Assembly: GCA_030762175.1 (NCBI GenBank)
Contig: CM060843.1
Coordinates: forward strand, 113,365,369-113,429,368
Source: Metallyticus violacea
Lineage: Eukaryota > Arthropoda > Insecta > Mantodea > Metallyticidae
Direction: 5' to 3'
DNA length: 64,000 nt
A program made the translations under genes and the position numbers. Positions 1 to 12,497 of this stretch are shown in pieces (within the stretch, counting starts at the first letter, position 1; each line of letters begins with the position of its first letter). The notes beneath the pieces were generated by a model. The model had not been told where the DNA came from, did no database searches, and saw only the letters and a program-made list of their open reading frames with translations.

Positions 1-1007
1 TTAATTGGAGACCGTTAAGGTGGATAGATAGCCTTTGATTAATACCTTCGTGTTCCAAAGCATCTTAAATCAAGAATATTGTCATTATTTGTCAAAAAGA
101 ATTAAACTTTAATATGTTGTGATTTCTACCACCCGATGATGCGGCTGGAGTTTGTCACTATGACGCGTGCAATTGTTTCTCTACAAAATGTAAACACGTC
201 GCTGCTACGCGCTACCTGGCTTTCGTTTCATGCCAACTTGACTGAAAGCGCTCCGGCTTGTCTATACTTGCCGATATGACGGTCTCATCTAGAAGAACAG
301 TTGCTATTATTGTGCAAAGTTTTAATAGCAGTAAATCTGTAATTGCTAGATTATTGTCAATAGAGCATAGTTGTGTACTCATAATATTAAAAATATATTC
401 ACGGTCACGGTATGACTAATTCAAATAGTTGCAACGTCAACCTTACGGAAGCTCCACTTACAAAAGAAAAAATAAAATAAAGAAGATATAACCTAATACA
501 TGTGTACCTATCTTCAACAAAATAGGTATGAGTTTTGAAACTGAAAATGTTGAAAATTGCAAAAAATACCGTCCAAAGGAACTAATTTAACAATTTAGTA
601 AACCTTTTATTTAATAAATAAATTATATATTGCAGGTTCAAACACTTGTGACCAACGTAGAAGAAAATTTAACAGGGCAAATACTTCTTGCATCAGCGGC
701 AATAATTATTTACAGAAAGCGTCCATTCAATTGCATCCATTTTAGTGTATAATGCACTAAAACAGTAAAGTCCAAACAACAGGACACAAGAACATAATCT
801 ATTTTCAGAAGCGTTGTACACTTTTGCGTTTTTCTGAAGAGCAAAACTACCCAAAATGCATAAAATATGTGGACATTTTTAGCGTGATTTTGTACAGTAC
901 AGAACTAACTTTTGCCCAGTCTACCAGATTACTTCTGGTACTTTTTAAGATGGCGATGCTCTCAAAAGTGCTACGCAGCTATCTGGTGACTAAATTATTT
1001 TAAGTAT
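1..1007. other. Unassigned AT-rich sequence
   Basis: I see no coding frame with family resemblance, no RNA gene and no clear repeat here. Stops are frequent in all frames. Confidence 0.5.
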
Positions 1008-1232
1008 TGTGTTTAATTCCCTTTTTATTTAATATGACATTATAGGCGATGGACACTGATGAAACATGAAATGAAATGCTAAATTGGAAGGAACTGTTCA
1101 GTGGTAGGTTTATGGTATGAAGACTGAGGAAAACCTGGAAAATACCTCAATCATAGAGGACTATTCTAGCAAGACTCGAACTGCAATCTCCCGTTCACTA
1201 ATCTGTATGCTTTAACGACCTTGGCAATTCGT
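1008..1232 (-). repeat. SINE-B copy, diverged
   Basis: Read on the minus strand this matches the tRNA-derived SINE seen cleanly at 6743-7038: a head ending in the 'ttaacgacct' block (1213-1222, reversed), the 'aaaacctggaaaa' stretch (1131-1143) and the tail 'gcgatggacactgat' (1048-1062). Several blocks have drifted. The internal match and order of blocks support membership; exact ends are approximate. Confidence 0.7.
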
Positions 1233-1254
1233 GTCGATCTCTGGAGACAAAGTT

Positions 1255-1385
1255 CTTAGACCTTTGGCTTAATAAAGGCCGAATTTCCAAATATTATTGT
1301 CAGTTTGAGTGCCCATTTCTGCTTGGCAGCGAGAATCAGATTTCTGTTTGCATTCTCTGATTGTTCCATAGCGGTTTAACTTCTA
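1255..1385 (+). pseudogene. LINE tail fragment (weak)
   Basis: A short reading near 1300-1335 gives a phrase like QFECPFLLGS, close to IQFECPFLVG in the LINE tail near 16500-16530 in this window. It looks like the cysteine-bearing C-terminal tail that follows the RNase H domain in some non-LTR retrotransposons. Nothing upstream can be read. Low confidence because the match is short. Confidence 0.35.
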
Positions 1386-2661
1386 AGCACAGATAATTTA
1401 AAAATAGCTCCAAGTTTATAAAGGTAAAGGATTCAGTGGTGACTCAGCTGGTAATGTATTATCTTACTGCAAAGCAATCCAACCTGATGAGGTCATCCGG
1501 GAAGTTGCTATAGGTCACGTCTGTTCAAAGTGCACCCACGAAGCAGCACTGCTTAATGCTACTGTCTGAAATATGTCGGCAAAGTTTATGCTATCAAATT
1601 CCTCTTTTCTTTCAAACACACTATATAACGGGAAAACTACAGAAACAAGATAGCAAGTATTTTAATGTGCATGTTTCTATTAATTGGTACACTTTTTAAA
1701 GCCTTCTGTGGTGATATAAAACCTACATTGTAATAATTTATTGCAGTTGGTAGCTCCGCTGCGATATGCTTAATCCGTTAGAAGAGATTACCTTTATGTA
1801 ACACCTTATAATTTACATTTTACCTCAATTACCCAACACCATCTTTCATTTTCTTATAGGCGAGGTTTTTCTTAAGCTGTCCATTGACTGTAGTCGTTTG
1901 AATAAAAACAACACGCTTGCTCTACAGTATCGTAGGTTTGGGTAGAACCTTTCCCACTTCTGTATTAATGAGCGTCCTACATGCTTTCTTTGGCAAAGTA
2001 CTCTTATAGTTGACTTCACAAGACGAGAAATGAATGTATGTATGAGGTGTATTCAAAATATGTTCTCTTACTGTTCAGCGAGGTACACTCTTAGGCATTC
2101 CCCGTTCATTTTTCCAGTAGTGTGGCACCTAGTTTCTCGAACCAGCCCCTTTAATAGGGCGTAAGTAAATGTTACAAGTATCAACGCCATCAGTTGAGGC
2201 TACCAGTACCACTGGTTAAGTGGCATAATCTAGAATCAGTCACGAAAGCTCTGCAGGTGGGTAACCCAGTTTTAAGATAACTCACCACATCGTCCTAGCG
2301 CATTCAGTTTCTCTGAATTTCAGGATTTCTGTCACCTTAAACCTTTGAACTTAGCTTTTTCAAGAAGTCTATTTGGCCTTTCAGTGATTTATAAAGTTTG
2401 CTTTAACGTCTTATTTGTTACCTACAGTTTTCTGAACTAGTCAATATCCTAGTAGCAATCGGCACTTTAACTTTTATTACCTAGATCTAGTAACACTGTA
2501 GTGAAGAAATGATGCAATACTAATGGACTTTATACTAAACATTAGTATCTATCATATTTAAGCATTTACTTGTCCTAAAGATTCTTTAGTTATCTTAATT
2601 GTTGCAACTTTCATTTTCATTAGGCAATGGTGTTAGCTTCATTTCACAATGTTAGTATTGC

Positions 2662-2700
<39 letters not shown>

Positions 2701-3027
2701 GACTTTGTATTTTTTAGTACTTTCAGCTTTTCGAGATAAATGCGAAATGTTTTAAATATATGTACGCTCGTCATCATATGAAATAATTCATAGTCCTTTA
2801 AACAGCAAAAATAAGCAAGTTTTGTCATTTAGTGGATATTTTAAGAATAAGGACTTTTCACTAAGAAGTTTTTCTCCAATTAACTCACATATAATGAATA
2901 ATTATACACTTTTGAAATATAGAAGAAAATTAAATAACGAAACATTTCAAATTGTCATAGGATTAATTAATCCAGCAAGGCTGACCAAGTAACAGCTTTG
3001 TAGTTTAGTTGTTTGGTTTAATTATGG
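1386..3027. other. Unassigned sequence with (TTA)n
   Basis: No gene is supported. A pure (TTA)n microsatellite occupies about 2661-2700. Near 2045 'gaggtgtattcaaaata' resembles the terminal sequence of some Tc1/mariner elements, but no partner end was found. Confidence 0.45.
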
Positions 3028-3292
3028 ACTTTTTTAACATCTCATGTCATCGGCGTCCATTCAATTCAGTTCGTGAAACGGCCGATAAATTTTGTTAAGA
3101 GGCCTCTTTTTCAGGCTTGAGGTTCTTTATCGTGCCGTAAATGTACGACACGGGACCCACGGCTTACTTCCCTTCCGAAGGAAGCCATACTTACCATGTT
3201 TATCCCGAAAAATTCCATCGATTCTGGCCGGGTTCGAACTCTCAATTTATTTATGGTTTAGGAGGTATGTATGGTTGGTTACCACTACATTA
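3028..3292 (-). repeat. SINE-A copy
   Basis: Minus-strand copy of the tRNA-derived SINE that is complete at 52917-53206. Shared blocks are the tail 'aacatctca', the 'gaggcctcttt' block, 'gtgccgtaaatgtacgacac', 'cttcccttccgaaggaagcc', and the promoter B-box remnant 'gggttcgaactc' (3229-3240). The tRNA-like head is degraded ('ggttaccactaca' remains at 3278-3290). The short open frame across it is an accident of the repeat. Confidence 0.85.
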
Positions 3293-6286
3293 TTTGTAGT
3301 TGAGGAGAGAACGTTTAGCAAATATAAAGGCAGAAAAACAGAAAGAGAACAAGCAGTTTGGTGTCCTGTTTCATGCTAATTTTTCACTCGTTATAAAAGT
3401 TGTGTTGTTTACATAAACAAAACAATGAGCATTTAATTGAGCAATTTTCAAAAAATTTTGTTCATTACATTAAAATATCTTATTCTTGTTAACCCGTTCT
3501 TTTATGAGGTTTTTTCACTTTTAATAATATATTCATAGTGCATATCACATAAATACTAACTTATTATGATAATTAGTTTATTTGGTTTGTGTTTTAAATA
3601 CACCTCAAAGGCGCTTTCAATATAATGGATGAAAGGCAAAAAATTGCAATAATTACTAGACCTGAATATCACAACGTTTAAAATTTCCTTCAGCAAATCA
3701 CATCCGTAGTTTTTGCTGTGAGGTAATGCAATTTTTTATGACTTCTCTTGTGCTTTTAGAATGCCCACTCATTTAAATCGAATCCCAATTTTTCCATTAT
3801 GCTGTTTAGAGCTTTGATTATACTTTACAATCTAAAAGAGCAATGCTTTTTGAATGATTGTTTTGAATTAAAGGATTATAGGAATAATGAATATACTGGA
3901 TTGTTTCCAGTTTCTGGTTTTTGTTTATTGATTCATTTAAATTGTTTAAATTACATCGCTGCTGTTTATTAAACCGTCCAATATATGCAGATCCAAATTC
4001 TTTCAAAAGTGATAATTGTTTCACATAATTCATGTATTTTGTGTAAGCCATATCCCAAATAGAAACATCGTATTTTTTTCTTTATGTTTAAAAGTGTAGC
4101 ATTGTATTTTAAAGAAATGAAGGCTACATGAGATTGCAATCTGACACTAGCTAAGAAAGGGACTGTGAACGCCTACTTTCACACCTCCACATTATTTATG
4201 TAATCGAGACCTTGGGAGTTTCGTTGAACTAAACTGAAGACAATAAGAATCATGGGGGGAATGATAATTTAAGGTCACAATATTTAATATTTATGCAAAG
4301 AGTAGTACAACATGGGCGATGTATGAATATATTATTAAATGTTCACATCGGAATTCTTTTGTCTTACTCATGTCAACATTAAACTTATCCAGCATGCACT
4401 TTTATGTGTCAATGTTACTTTGAAATATAATGAAAACAAATAATCCGAAAAAGATTGATCAAACATAGACAAAATAAATTAATACTTAAAAATAATATTT
4501 ATTTAACTATAGTTTAATTATAAGGTTTCTTTGTCTCCAATCAACTAAAATTGTTATATGTCTACGATTTGTATTCTTTGTATTTGAAATCTATACACGT
4601 CTAGGTCTTCCAGTCGGCTTGCGCGACCTTGGCCCCACGCAATTTGCGTTCATCTGCGCACACAGGACAAAAATGAATCCCTGTACATATATATCTTGCT
4701 TTTTCTTTATGCTCAGTTTCTTTGCTTTTGTCATTTGCTCATTGTTTCCGTTGTTTCCTTACTCTTTCTTTCGAATGGAGAAGCCCATACCACTATATAA
4801 CGAAGACTGCAAAATCTGCGTAGTAATATTCTGGAAAGCTATGCCATTCAGGAAAGGTTCATTCTAAACAGTGTCATTGATCTGTTCTCAGTTGTCAAAA
4901 TACGCCAAACAATAAGGTATTGTGTAGTAATCTTCCTCGCTTTTGGCATTATGGGAAAGTTGAAAAGCAAATCTGTTTGGAAATAGTTTTTGCTTTGGTC
5001 ATAATATGTTAAGACTGAGAATCTGCTTGTACCCAGTAAATATTTCTCACCTTATATTGTACAGCTCGCAATGTATGAAGGCTTACATAAGGCTGTATCA
5101 ATATGTATATGTTTTTTTTGTTTTTTGTTTTTTGTTTTTTTTTTTGCTCTTATTTGATCGGTCTGCTATAAAAATGCTTTCATGCAATGAGGTGTGCGCG
5201 TACCTCCAACAGTACAGTAATTATCCCCGAGATGCATGCGCGAATATTTTCATTTCTTCTAATGTATTTATAGATATATTATTTGGTAGGTACTTATCGC
5301 AGAACTATCAAGCTTAATATATATTTTCTTTCAGCGCTGTTATCAGAAATGTAACCATTTAGAGGATTCACATTTCGGTACCTAAATGAAAGCATACAGA
5401 GAACAATCAATGTTTAAACGTCCATTTTAGATAGCAAATGCTGGGTATAAATGGAATAGACAAACAGAAGGATCTCCTTTCCGCAGCAAAGGGATAGAAG
5501 CTGCTGTTTGCCCAAAGTGAGTTTAATATGGCACAACCGGTGTGTTGATTACTCCTGAACAGCGATCAACAAAGAACATACGTGGTGTTTACTCAAAGCT
5601 TATAACAAGTGGCAGTGCTGGGATTGTCACCCCGAGGACTGCGTTGTGTACTTTGGCCATGTCCATGTGCAAATGTAGCTTCCACTAATTCCAATCGATT
5701 ATTTCTTCACTTTGGCATTGGCAGCCGATAACAAGAATAATGCTAGAACAATTGCCTACATGTACTGAGGTGCGGTTTGATTGAGAATCATTAATGAAAC
5801 GTATACTCCAACGACATAGATTTCTAAAATCTACATATATTAGCTTTTTATACTAAAATCTTTACCGAAATATTTTTTTTTTTTTCAACGACAGTAGGTA
5901 ACGTTGCAATTTTCCTAATTTTTGCTGGTATCTAAGGAGAGTTATTAAACTCTTGTGTCTAAAGAAGGCACTTAGTTACAATACACACTGCTATTTGGTT
6001 TAAGCACCAAAAAAGAATTGCCATTTTCAATAAACTTAAATAAGTAAGAAACTAATGGTTTACCTTGATGTTTCATGATTACGCCTAACACAGACAAGTA
6101 ATAAACAAATTTAACATTTGCATTAACATCTAAGCTCGTATTATTCTCTAGTCAAGTATTTAGTACTCATTGCTTGCATGTAGCTTTAAATTTTTCCAAG
6201 GCTTTATTATGGATGGTTTAGACTGCCCTGAAATCATAATCATATGATCTCTCCATCTTGAAATATTTATTTAACGTCGACCGCCA
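3293..6286. other. Unassigned AT-rich sequence
   Basis: Nearly 3 kb without a supportable gene. Short open frames near 4619-4867 and 5006-5317 are rich in F, L, Y and C from T-rich sequence and have no recognisable family pattern. Homopolymer T runs occur at about 5108-5144 and 5873-5885. Confidence 0.5.
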
Positions 6287-6345
6287 ACGTGTTCTAGTGG
6301 TAGCGTTATATCCGGAGATCCTGGGTTCGATTCTTGGTCAGATCA
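6287..6345 (+). repeat. tRNA-like sequence (SINE head?)
   Basis: The stretch carries an A-box-like 'tagtggtagcg' (6296-6306) and a B-box-like 'gggttcgattc' (6323-6333) at tRNA spacing, but the ends do not form a clean acceptor stem. It is more likely the degraded head of another tRNA-derived SINE than a functional tRNA. Confidence 0.4.
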
Positions 6346-6419
6346 AGCTATCTGGTTAACGTAGTATTCGGGATTTTTCCTTGTCTTGAGAAGATGAATA
6401 CCAAGATAACGTTAAGATC

Positions 6420-6660
6420 ATGGTCACTTCAGGAAACATGCAGATGGACCTATTTGCAGAATCTTTAAAAAGAATGTTGCATATCCCGTTTAATTACTCA
6501 TTCCTGATAAGAAAGATACCTGCTCTTTCTATGACCAGGGAAGATCTGGAGACAGATTTGACATTGGAGTCAAAATACTGCAACTTGTTCAAAGAACAGA
6601 TTTTGGGAAACAGTAAAATTCTCTTCCTGTGGGTTTGCACAATGTACATTTTAGGCTGAC
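6420..6660 (+). pseudogene. LINE C-terminal tail fragment
   Basis: The DNA is clearly related to 16415-16590: shared blocks include 'cttcaggaaacat', 'ttgcagaat', 'catatcc', 'ccagggaa/tcaggga' and 'agattttgggaaac'. In the second copy this follows an RNase H domain, so this is the tail of the same LINE family without the rest. The open frame here (79 codons) is in a shifted phase and is not a real protein. Confidence 0.65.
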
Positions 6661-6705
6661 GTGGGGGAGGTCGACAAAACTCTAATCAGTCCCTGCTTCT
6701 ATCCA

Positions 6706-6745
6706 GTCATCCATCCATCATCCATCCATCCATCCATCCATCCTA
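6706..6745. repeat. (ATCC)n microsatellite
   Basis: Imperfect run of tetranucleotide 'atcc' directly before the SINE-B head. Confidence 0.9.
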
Positions 6746-7038
6746 CCGCCACGGGTGGCCGAGGTCGTTAAGGCACGGACTCGTGAGCGGGAGGTCTGCG
6801 GTTCGAATCCCGCCAGGACCGTCCTCCCTGACTGAGGTTTTTTCCAGGTTTTCCTCAGTCTTCATAACTGGCAAATGCCGGGGAGGTACCTAAACTTAGG
6901 CCTGGAACGCTTCCTTCCTTTAAAAAAAAATCCTTTCCCAATTTATCATTTCATCTCATGTATCATCAGTGTCACCGCCTGTGGTGCCTCAGTAGTAAAA
7001 ACGGTCGTTAAACACTACTCAAAAAAAAAAAAAAAAAT
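6743..7038 (+). repeat. SINE-B, near full length
   Basis: tRNA-derived SINE. The head contains an A-box-like 'ggtggccgaggtcgttaagg' and a B-box 'ggttcgaatcc' (6801-6811), matching a Leu/Ser-type tRNA. The body contains 'ccctgactgaggtttt', 'ccaggttttcctcagtc' and the tail 'gcctcagtagtaaaaacggt', ending in an A-run (7021-7037). Other copies lie at 1008-1232, 9859-9955, 32585-32738 and 49587-49856. SINEs of this kind carry an internal RNA polymerase III promoter and are moved by a LINE; no coding capacity. Confidence 0.9.
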
Positions 7039-7322
7039 CCATCCACACATCTTATATACAAACACTGGATTTTGATAAATGTTGATGTTGAATTATACAA
7101 GCAAGGGAATTTATATTAAAATATTGAGAAGCTAGCACGCAAATGTCTAATTCCTGCTTATTGCATACGGTTTATTCAAATGCGAAAGTTGGCATATTAT
7201 TTCATCCCGACTGACACTAAAACTAAACGTTTTTGACTTTATAATATATTTATGAGTTACTGTATGGGAATACTATGACATTTCTATCAAATTTGTAGCA
7301 TATCATCTGATACCATGATATT

Positions 7323-7374
<52 letters not shown>

Positions 7375-8473
7375 TTCTGATCCAATAGATGTCTTAGCAA
7401 TATTTTCAAATTAGTCCATCGTACAAACACTAAATTGCAAATTTTCACGTTATAGATAGATCCTATTATTTTATTTAGAATGTTCTAAATACTAACTTCC
7501 TACATAAATAGACTTTTGAGTATATTAAAGGGAACGCTTTCTTGAATTCCTTCCTAGCACTTTAAAATACATTTTGCATTCAGGATTCAGAAGACATGAC
7601 TGACATATTGATGTTGTCATCCTGAAAGTTCGTTTCATGCATTTTGTTATCAAGATAAACAAATATTCTTTAAAACCTTTAAGATAACGTTAAATTAACT
7701 TTATGTTTTAAATATTACACATTTACGCATTTTCGTGCTTATGCTAAAGTTTAACAGTTTTTAAAATACTTGATTTGCACATTTATATAGATGTCATTTT
7801 GATTATTTCCGTAACCTTTGGAAGTTGTAACTTTTGTCCTGGAAACGCAAAATGATGCTACTAGAATGAAGCGGCGTTGTCATAAATTACATTCAGAGAG
7901 GTCGGAACTTCACTGAAACCAATTATCAACCTCATGGACATTTATGAGTTCAGAAAAGTTTGATAGTTATATTCATGTTATTATCATATATTTTTATTGT
8001 TTCCCCGTCTTTTGAATTTTAATCTTCATTTTTCATCGTCACTTTCTTGACTTTAAATTTTTCTCATTTCTTTTAGGTGTAATTTTTCTCCATTTTGTAC
8101 CGTTGTTTATTCTATTTACGCTCCTTTTTTCCTTTCTATCTTAATTCTTTCTTTCTGGGAGGCATGAAAAATGTTCGGCTTAGCTAACGTTTGTGTACAC
8201 TTGAGTGTTATAAATTATATGTTGGAGATTTCTCGCGGCTCGGCCACAGCTGAAACTGAATGGGGATTAGAAAAACGTGTTTCTCAGAATAGCGTTTCCT
8301 GCTTCAGTGAGTTTCAATTTTTGAACCGCTAGAAATACTTTCGGTAAAGTATTTAGCGGTTAGTATTAACTCTGCAGTCATTTTACAAAAAGATGAAACG
8401 CCGCAGGCCGACATGTAACAAAACGTCGCTTGGCTACAGGGGAGAAGGAGAAAGTGTGAAAAAATAATCAAAC

Positions 8474-8512
<39 letters not shown>

Positions 8513-8680
8513 CATTGTGCTATAAATTGTCAAACTAATGACCATCATGTCACGAGGGGATGCGTATAGAAATAGCGTATATTTTTCATTGTATCTGGAA
8601 TTGTTCTATTCTTAAAGTGTATTCTAGCAGTGTCGTTTGACGGTATAATTTAATCCTTCCAGGAAATTCGTAATAAAGCG
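7039..8680. other. Unassigned sequence with simple repeats
   Basis: No gene is supported. A (TTTC)n run lies at 7321-7374 and a poly(A) run at about 8475-8509. The poly(A) run could mark the end of an old retrotransposed copy, but the sequence upstream (about 8200-8470) was not recognised. Confidence 0.5.
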
Positions 8681-8763
8681 ACTGAGATGGTGGTCAAGCG
8701 GCTTGAGTCTTGCATTGGGGAAGTCATGGATTCTAATCCCGTTAGACCGGTCATCCTGACTTT

Positions 8764-8794
<31 letters not shown>

Positions 8795-9180
8795 GTCCTT
8801 CGGGCGAATGCTGGGTTGGATATTTACATTGCATGACTTTTTCGTTCTCCCATTTCATATCATTATATTCCGTTGGTTTTGTTACAGGGTCGAAAGTGCC
8901 CCAACAAGGTGGGCTGACGCAGTTTGATGGTGGCCTTTGGAAACGTTTCTGCCCTGATATCTAGAATGGAAGGAGACCTTTCCATGGGCTCGAAAAACTC
9001 GGGAGGGGGTGGCCTCCATCGGTGTCGCGGTTTCTCTCTAGAAACATGTTAGCGAGTCCATTTGCCTCCGCACAATCACCGCCCGTAGATCCTGGCCGCC
9101 CGGTATTTCCTTCACCACTTCCCTTCCGCCCGGAGGTGCCTCCAATGGTTCAATAACCAGAAGTATCCTGTTCTATCCAT
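8681..9180 (+). repeat. SINE-C, long (about 500 bp)
   Basis: Third SINE-like family. The head has tRNA-like promoter remnants ('gagatggtggtcaagcggct', then 'gattctaatccc'), followed by a poly(T) run (8766-8793), 'ggcgaatgctggg', 'cattatattccgttggt', 'agggtcgaaa', 'ggagacctttcc' and a C/G-richer tail. The same blocks in the same order recur at 51945-52500. It is much longer than SINE-A or SINE-B. Confidence 0.75.
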
Positions 9181-11169
9181 CCATTCATTGCCGAGTCGTG
9201 GGAAAATGATGCATTATGACAAACTTACGAATCCTAAATGTATAATTAATTAATTATAACATGTCATACTTTTTCAATGCAAATAAATAGCTGATACAGT
9301 TTTTGCTGTATGCTGTTCGTTCTCATAAAAATGAAGGGATTCCGTTGACAATGAATGAAAATAATACACATAATAGTTATGTACATATAAGCAACCAAAA
9401 CACTAAAATATTAAAACATTAACAGAATTTTCTTTAAAATTTTATTTTAAAAGCAGAATAAAAAGGAGCAAATATTCACAATTGCTTTTAGATGTCCCCG
9501 CTTAAGAGTATTACAAACATTTCTTTGAAGCTCTTTACTTTGTCACCAACTTTCCTTATTGAACTTGAATCATTTGGAATTTAGACACTTTGACTTAAAT
9601 ATTTATGGCCTCATAATCAAAATTACATTTGTTCTAATACAGAAAATAACCGTTAAATAAGAGGGATTTTATAATTGCTATTTTACGATTGTACTTACAG
9701 AGTTGTTGGTGTCTTATTTTTTGACATAGTCACCCTGCTTTACCTGTCCAGAAAAAAGAAACTTTTTGATGTAGCCTTTAATGAGCTTTGCACTGCTTCC
9801 GTTATCTCGTTGCTTCCGCTGCAGGCTCCTGTCCTCTCACAGCTCAATGGCTACCAGCATTGGGAAAACCTCAGTCAGTGAGGACGGTTCTGGTGGGATT
9901 TGAACCCCAAACCTCCCGCTCACGAGTCCGCGCCTTAACGACCTCGGCCTGTCGTGACGATAAGTCAACTCTAAATACTAACAGTTTTATTTCATAAAGC
10001 GAAACAACAAACTATATATATTTGCTAATAAACAAAAACACTGCTGGAATGTAATGTCCATTGCAATGAAATATAATGCAAGTAGCAAGTGTAGTCCTGT
10101 TTCATGGTATTTTGACATATATTGTTCTTACACTGTCTAGTTTTCTTAACATTTTTCCCAGTATGCACATAGCAATAATTGATGATGTCACATATGTATT
10201 ACAGTTATTTTTGCATTTTGTTTTATACAATATGAACTCATTAATTCGACATTAAAATTCTCAAAGTGCGAGCTCAGTTAACATTAAAATATAACAGTGT
10301 TCATTAATATTCTGCCGAGATGTTGAATCTCGTGACTACCGTCACATCACCCCGCATGTTTCAGCATGTGATGCACATTAAATATTCCCTTTGCTCTTCG
10401 GGTTTCCTGACCATATCTTTTGTATACACATTTCCGACATATTTTATGCACATACTTACGTAAGGCACAAGACCAAGGCGCTGAGCCTTGACGGTGACGG
10501 TTTGAGTTTGTCATGGACATTTGTAAACAAGTAAAAATTAATTGTCTAACCGAAACAGCATACATTCGTTTATAATATTTTCAGAGTTCGTCTTTTCCAA
10601 TATAACTCTTGGCGGTGTTCGTATCTTGTGTGATGATATTCGTTTTCTAAATTAAAAATGATTTAATTTTAAATAAATATTCTCTCTGTTGGTGCTACGT
10701 CCTAATGCTATGTGGCAGGTATTCTACCTGTAACTAGACCGACAAAATGTATGCAGACAATTGAGAATACAGTGGCAGAGGTTTCTTGTGTCTTTTCAAC
10801 TATACAAGTTGAAACAGTTTCAGTGAAAAATGGATGCTTTCATATTATCAACAACCTTCATTCTAGTCAATAGTCAGTACAAGATTGCATGCTAAAAAAC
10901 AAGGTAGTACAAAAAACGACGGAAAAATATTATACGTGTTTATTATTAATCTTATTGCACATCTTCCGAAGCCCAAATAATAATTCTTATCGTCCAGAAA
11001 TCTTCCTGTATTTCCTTTTAAGTCTCATAATTCTTGCCTCCAAGTTCGAAGTGGACTGCCCCCCTTTTTACTCGAGCTGATCTTCATTGCATCACTTTCT
11101 GTTGCAATCGCTCAACAGACGTACGTTTTCACATATCTGCACAATCGCACAGATATATGTGCAATGCGA
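9181..11169. other. Unassigned AT-rich sequence
   Basis: Apart from the SINE-B fragment at 9859-9955, nothing recognisable. Short open frames on either strand lack family patterns. Confidence 0.5.
9859..9955 (-). repeat. SINE-B head fragment
   Basis: Minus-strand copy of the SINE-B head and start of body: 'aaacctcagtcagtgaggac', then 'cctcccgctcacgagtccgc' and 'gccttaacgacctcggcc'. The 3' part of the SINE is missing, so the copy is truncated. The two overlapping open frames across this site are produced by the repeat. Confidence 0.8.
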
Positions 11170-11660
11170 GGGTAGATCCATAAGTTTCCGGCCTCGCCGA
11201 TAAGGCTTATCGCCTTTACAAAACCCTTATCTGGTGTCATACCTTATCTGTTAAGTAAATAATTGCAGCAGTAACTTCCAATCCGCTGTGTTCAGTTGTT
11301 CAGATATAGTTTCATAAAGAAGGTGTTGCAAACGAAAGTGTGAAGAAATGTGGCTTCAAGGAGATCGACCATCCGCCCTACAGCCCATATCTATCTCCCA
11401 GTTACTACTTCCTGTTCTCAAAACTGAAGAAGGACCTTCGAGGAAGGAAATTTAAGTGTGACGAAGAAATGGTGAAGGTTGTTTATACTCATTTTGCAGA
11501 CAAGACTTCTGACTATTTTTGGGAGGGGGGGATTGAAATATTAATTCAAAGATGTGAGAAGTGTATTGCAATAAAGGGTAACTATATTGAAAAGTGAAAT
11601 ATAGTTTTTGTCTTTATCATACCTAGAAAATGGTTAGGCCGGAAACTCATGGATCTACCC
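11170..11660 (+). mobile_element. mariner element, internally deleted (491 bp)
   Basis: Bounded by 25-bp terminal inverted repeats (11170-11194 and 11636-11660) that differ at one base; the outer part reads 'gggtagatccat'. Intact mariners are about 1.3 kb, so most of the transposase gene is gone. The remaining coding end lies at 11340-11597 on the plus strand. Flanking bases do not show an obvious intact TA duplication on both sides. Confidence 0.9.
11340..11597 (+). pseudogene. mariner transposase, C-terminal remnant
   Basis: Eighty-five codons that match the C-terminal end of mariner transposases: HPPYSP, then YLSPSYYFLF, then LKKDLRGRKF. In active mariners this block reads SPDLAPSDY, where the D before Y is the third catalytic metal-binding aspartate of the DD34D triad. 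Here both aspartates of the block are tyrosine (residues 17 and 22), so the remnant would be dead even if expressed. The DNA-binding domain and first two aspartates are absent because of the internal deletion. There is no natural start codon; the frame is open only from the remnant itself. Confidence 0.88.
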
Positions 11661-12462
11661 TTGTACATTCTTATAAATAAGTATGTGTGTATGTATATAC
11701 ATATTTAACCAGTCAAGTAATACTTTCACTTCGTCCTTTCTTTCTTATGGTACCTTCTCTAATCTTGACATAGGAAGGGTCCCAAGGCGGAAGCTAATAC
11801 GCCTCTCTATTAACGAACCTCCAAGGAAGTGGGCCTTCCCTACCTTTCAGCTAGAGAGAGACACCAATTCTTATTCTTTAACAAACACGTCAAGTCGCTC
11901 CGGGAAGGGGTAAAACCTTTGGTCTGATAATTAGAAATTAAAAGGAGCATCTGGGCTGAAACTGCTTGTAGAGCATTAAATCTTGTTTCTGTGTTCTTGT
12001 CTTGGCAATATATTGTATGCTAGTTAAGGATTATTACTATGCGCAAAAGTTAATATTATCTGGTAATCAAATGGATTATATTTGGTTATTGTTGCTCGTG
12101 AGGGTCTTTATTTAAATCGTACAAGCATATTTTTTTATGATTTATTACTCTAATTGTTCTTGTACCTTTAGTTCATGTCATATCTTTTATGCTATATGTT
12201 ATATTTTATATTCATTTCTTTGAGTAATTCCAATATTTATGCGTCATAAATTGCCCCTTGAATTATATGAAGTTACCCTTTTTCTCCTTATTATTAAATC
12301 ACTTTTCCAGGGCGCCTCTAGAAATCACTATATATTTACAGTACGCCTTCCATAGTGACAACTACAAACATCAATTGGAAGCTTTTGTAAATGTTCCAAA
12401 TGAAGTAAATTTTGTGGCAATGGGTAATACAGCAATGAATAACATTTGTAAACAAGTTATTT

Positions 12463-12494
<32 letters not shown>

Positions 12495-12497
12495 GAG
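11661..12497. other. Unassigned sequence with (GT)n
   Basis: No gene supported. A (GT)n run lies at 12463-12492 and abuts the left end of the next transposon. Confidence 0.5.

Noticed and set aside
6287..6345. Functional tRNA gene
   Set aside because: Promoter boxes are present but no clean acceptor stem; more likely a SINE head.
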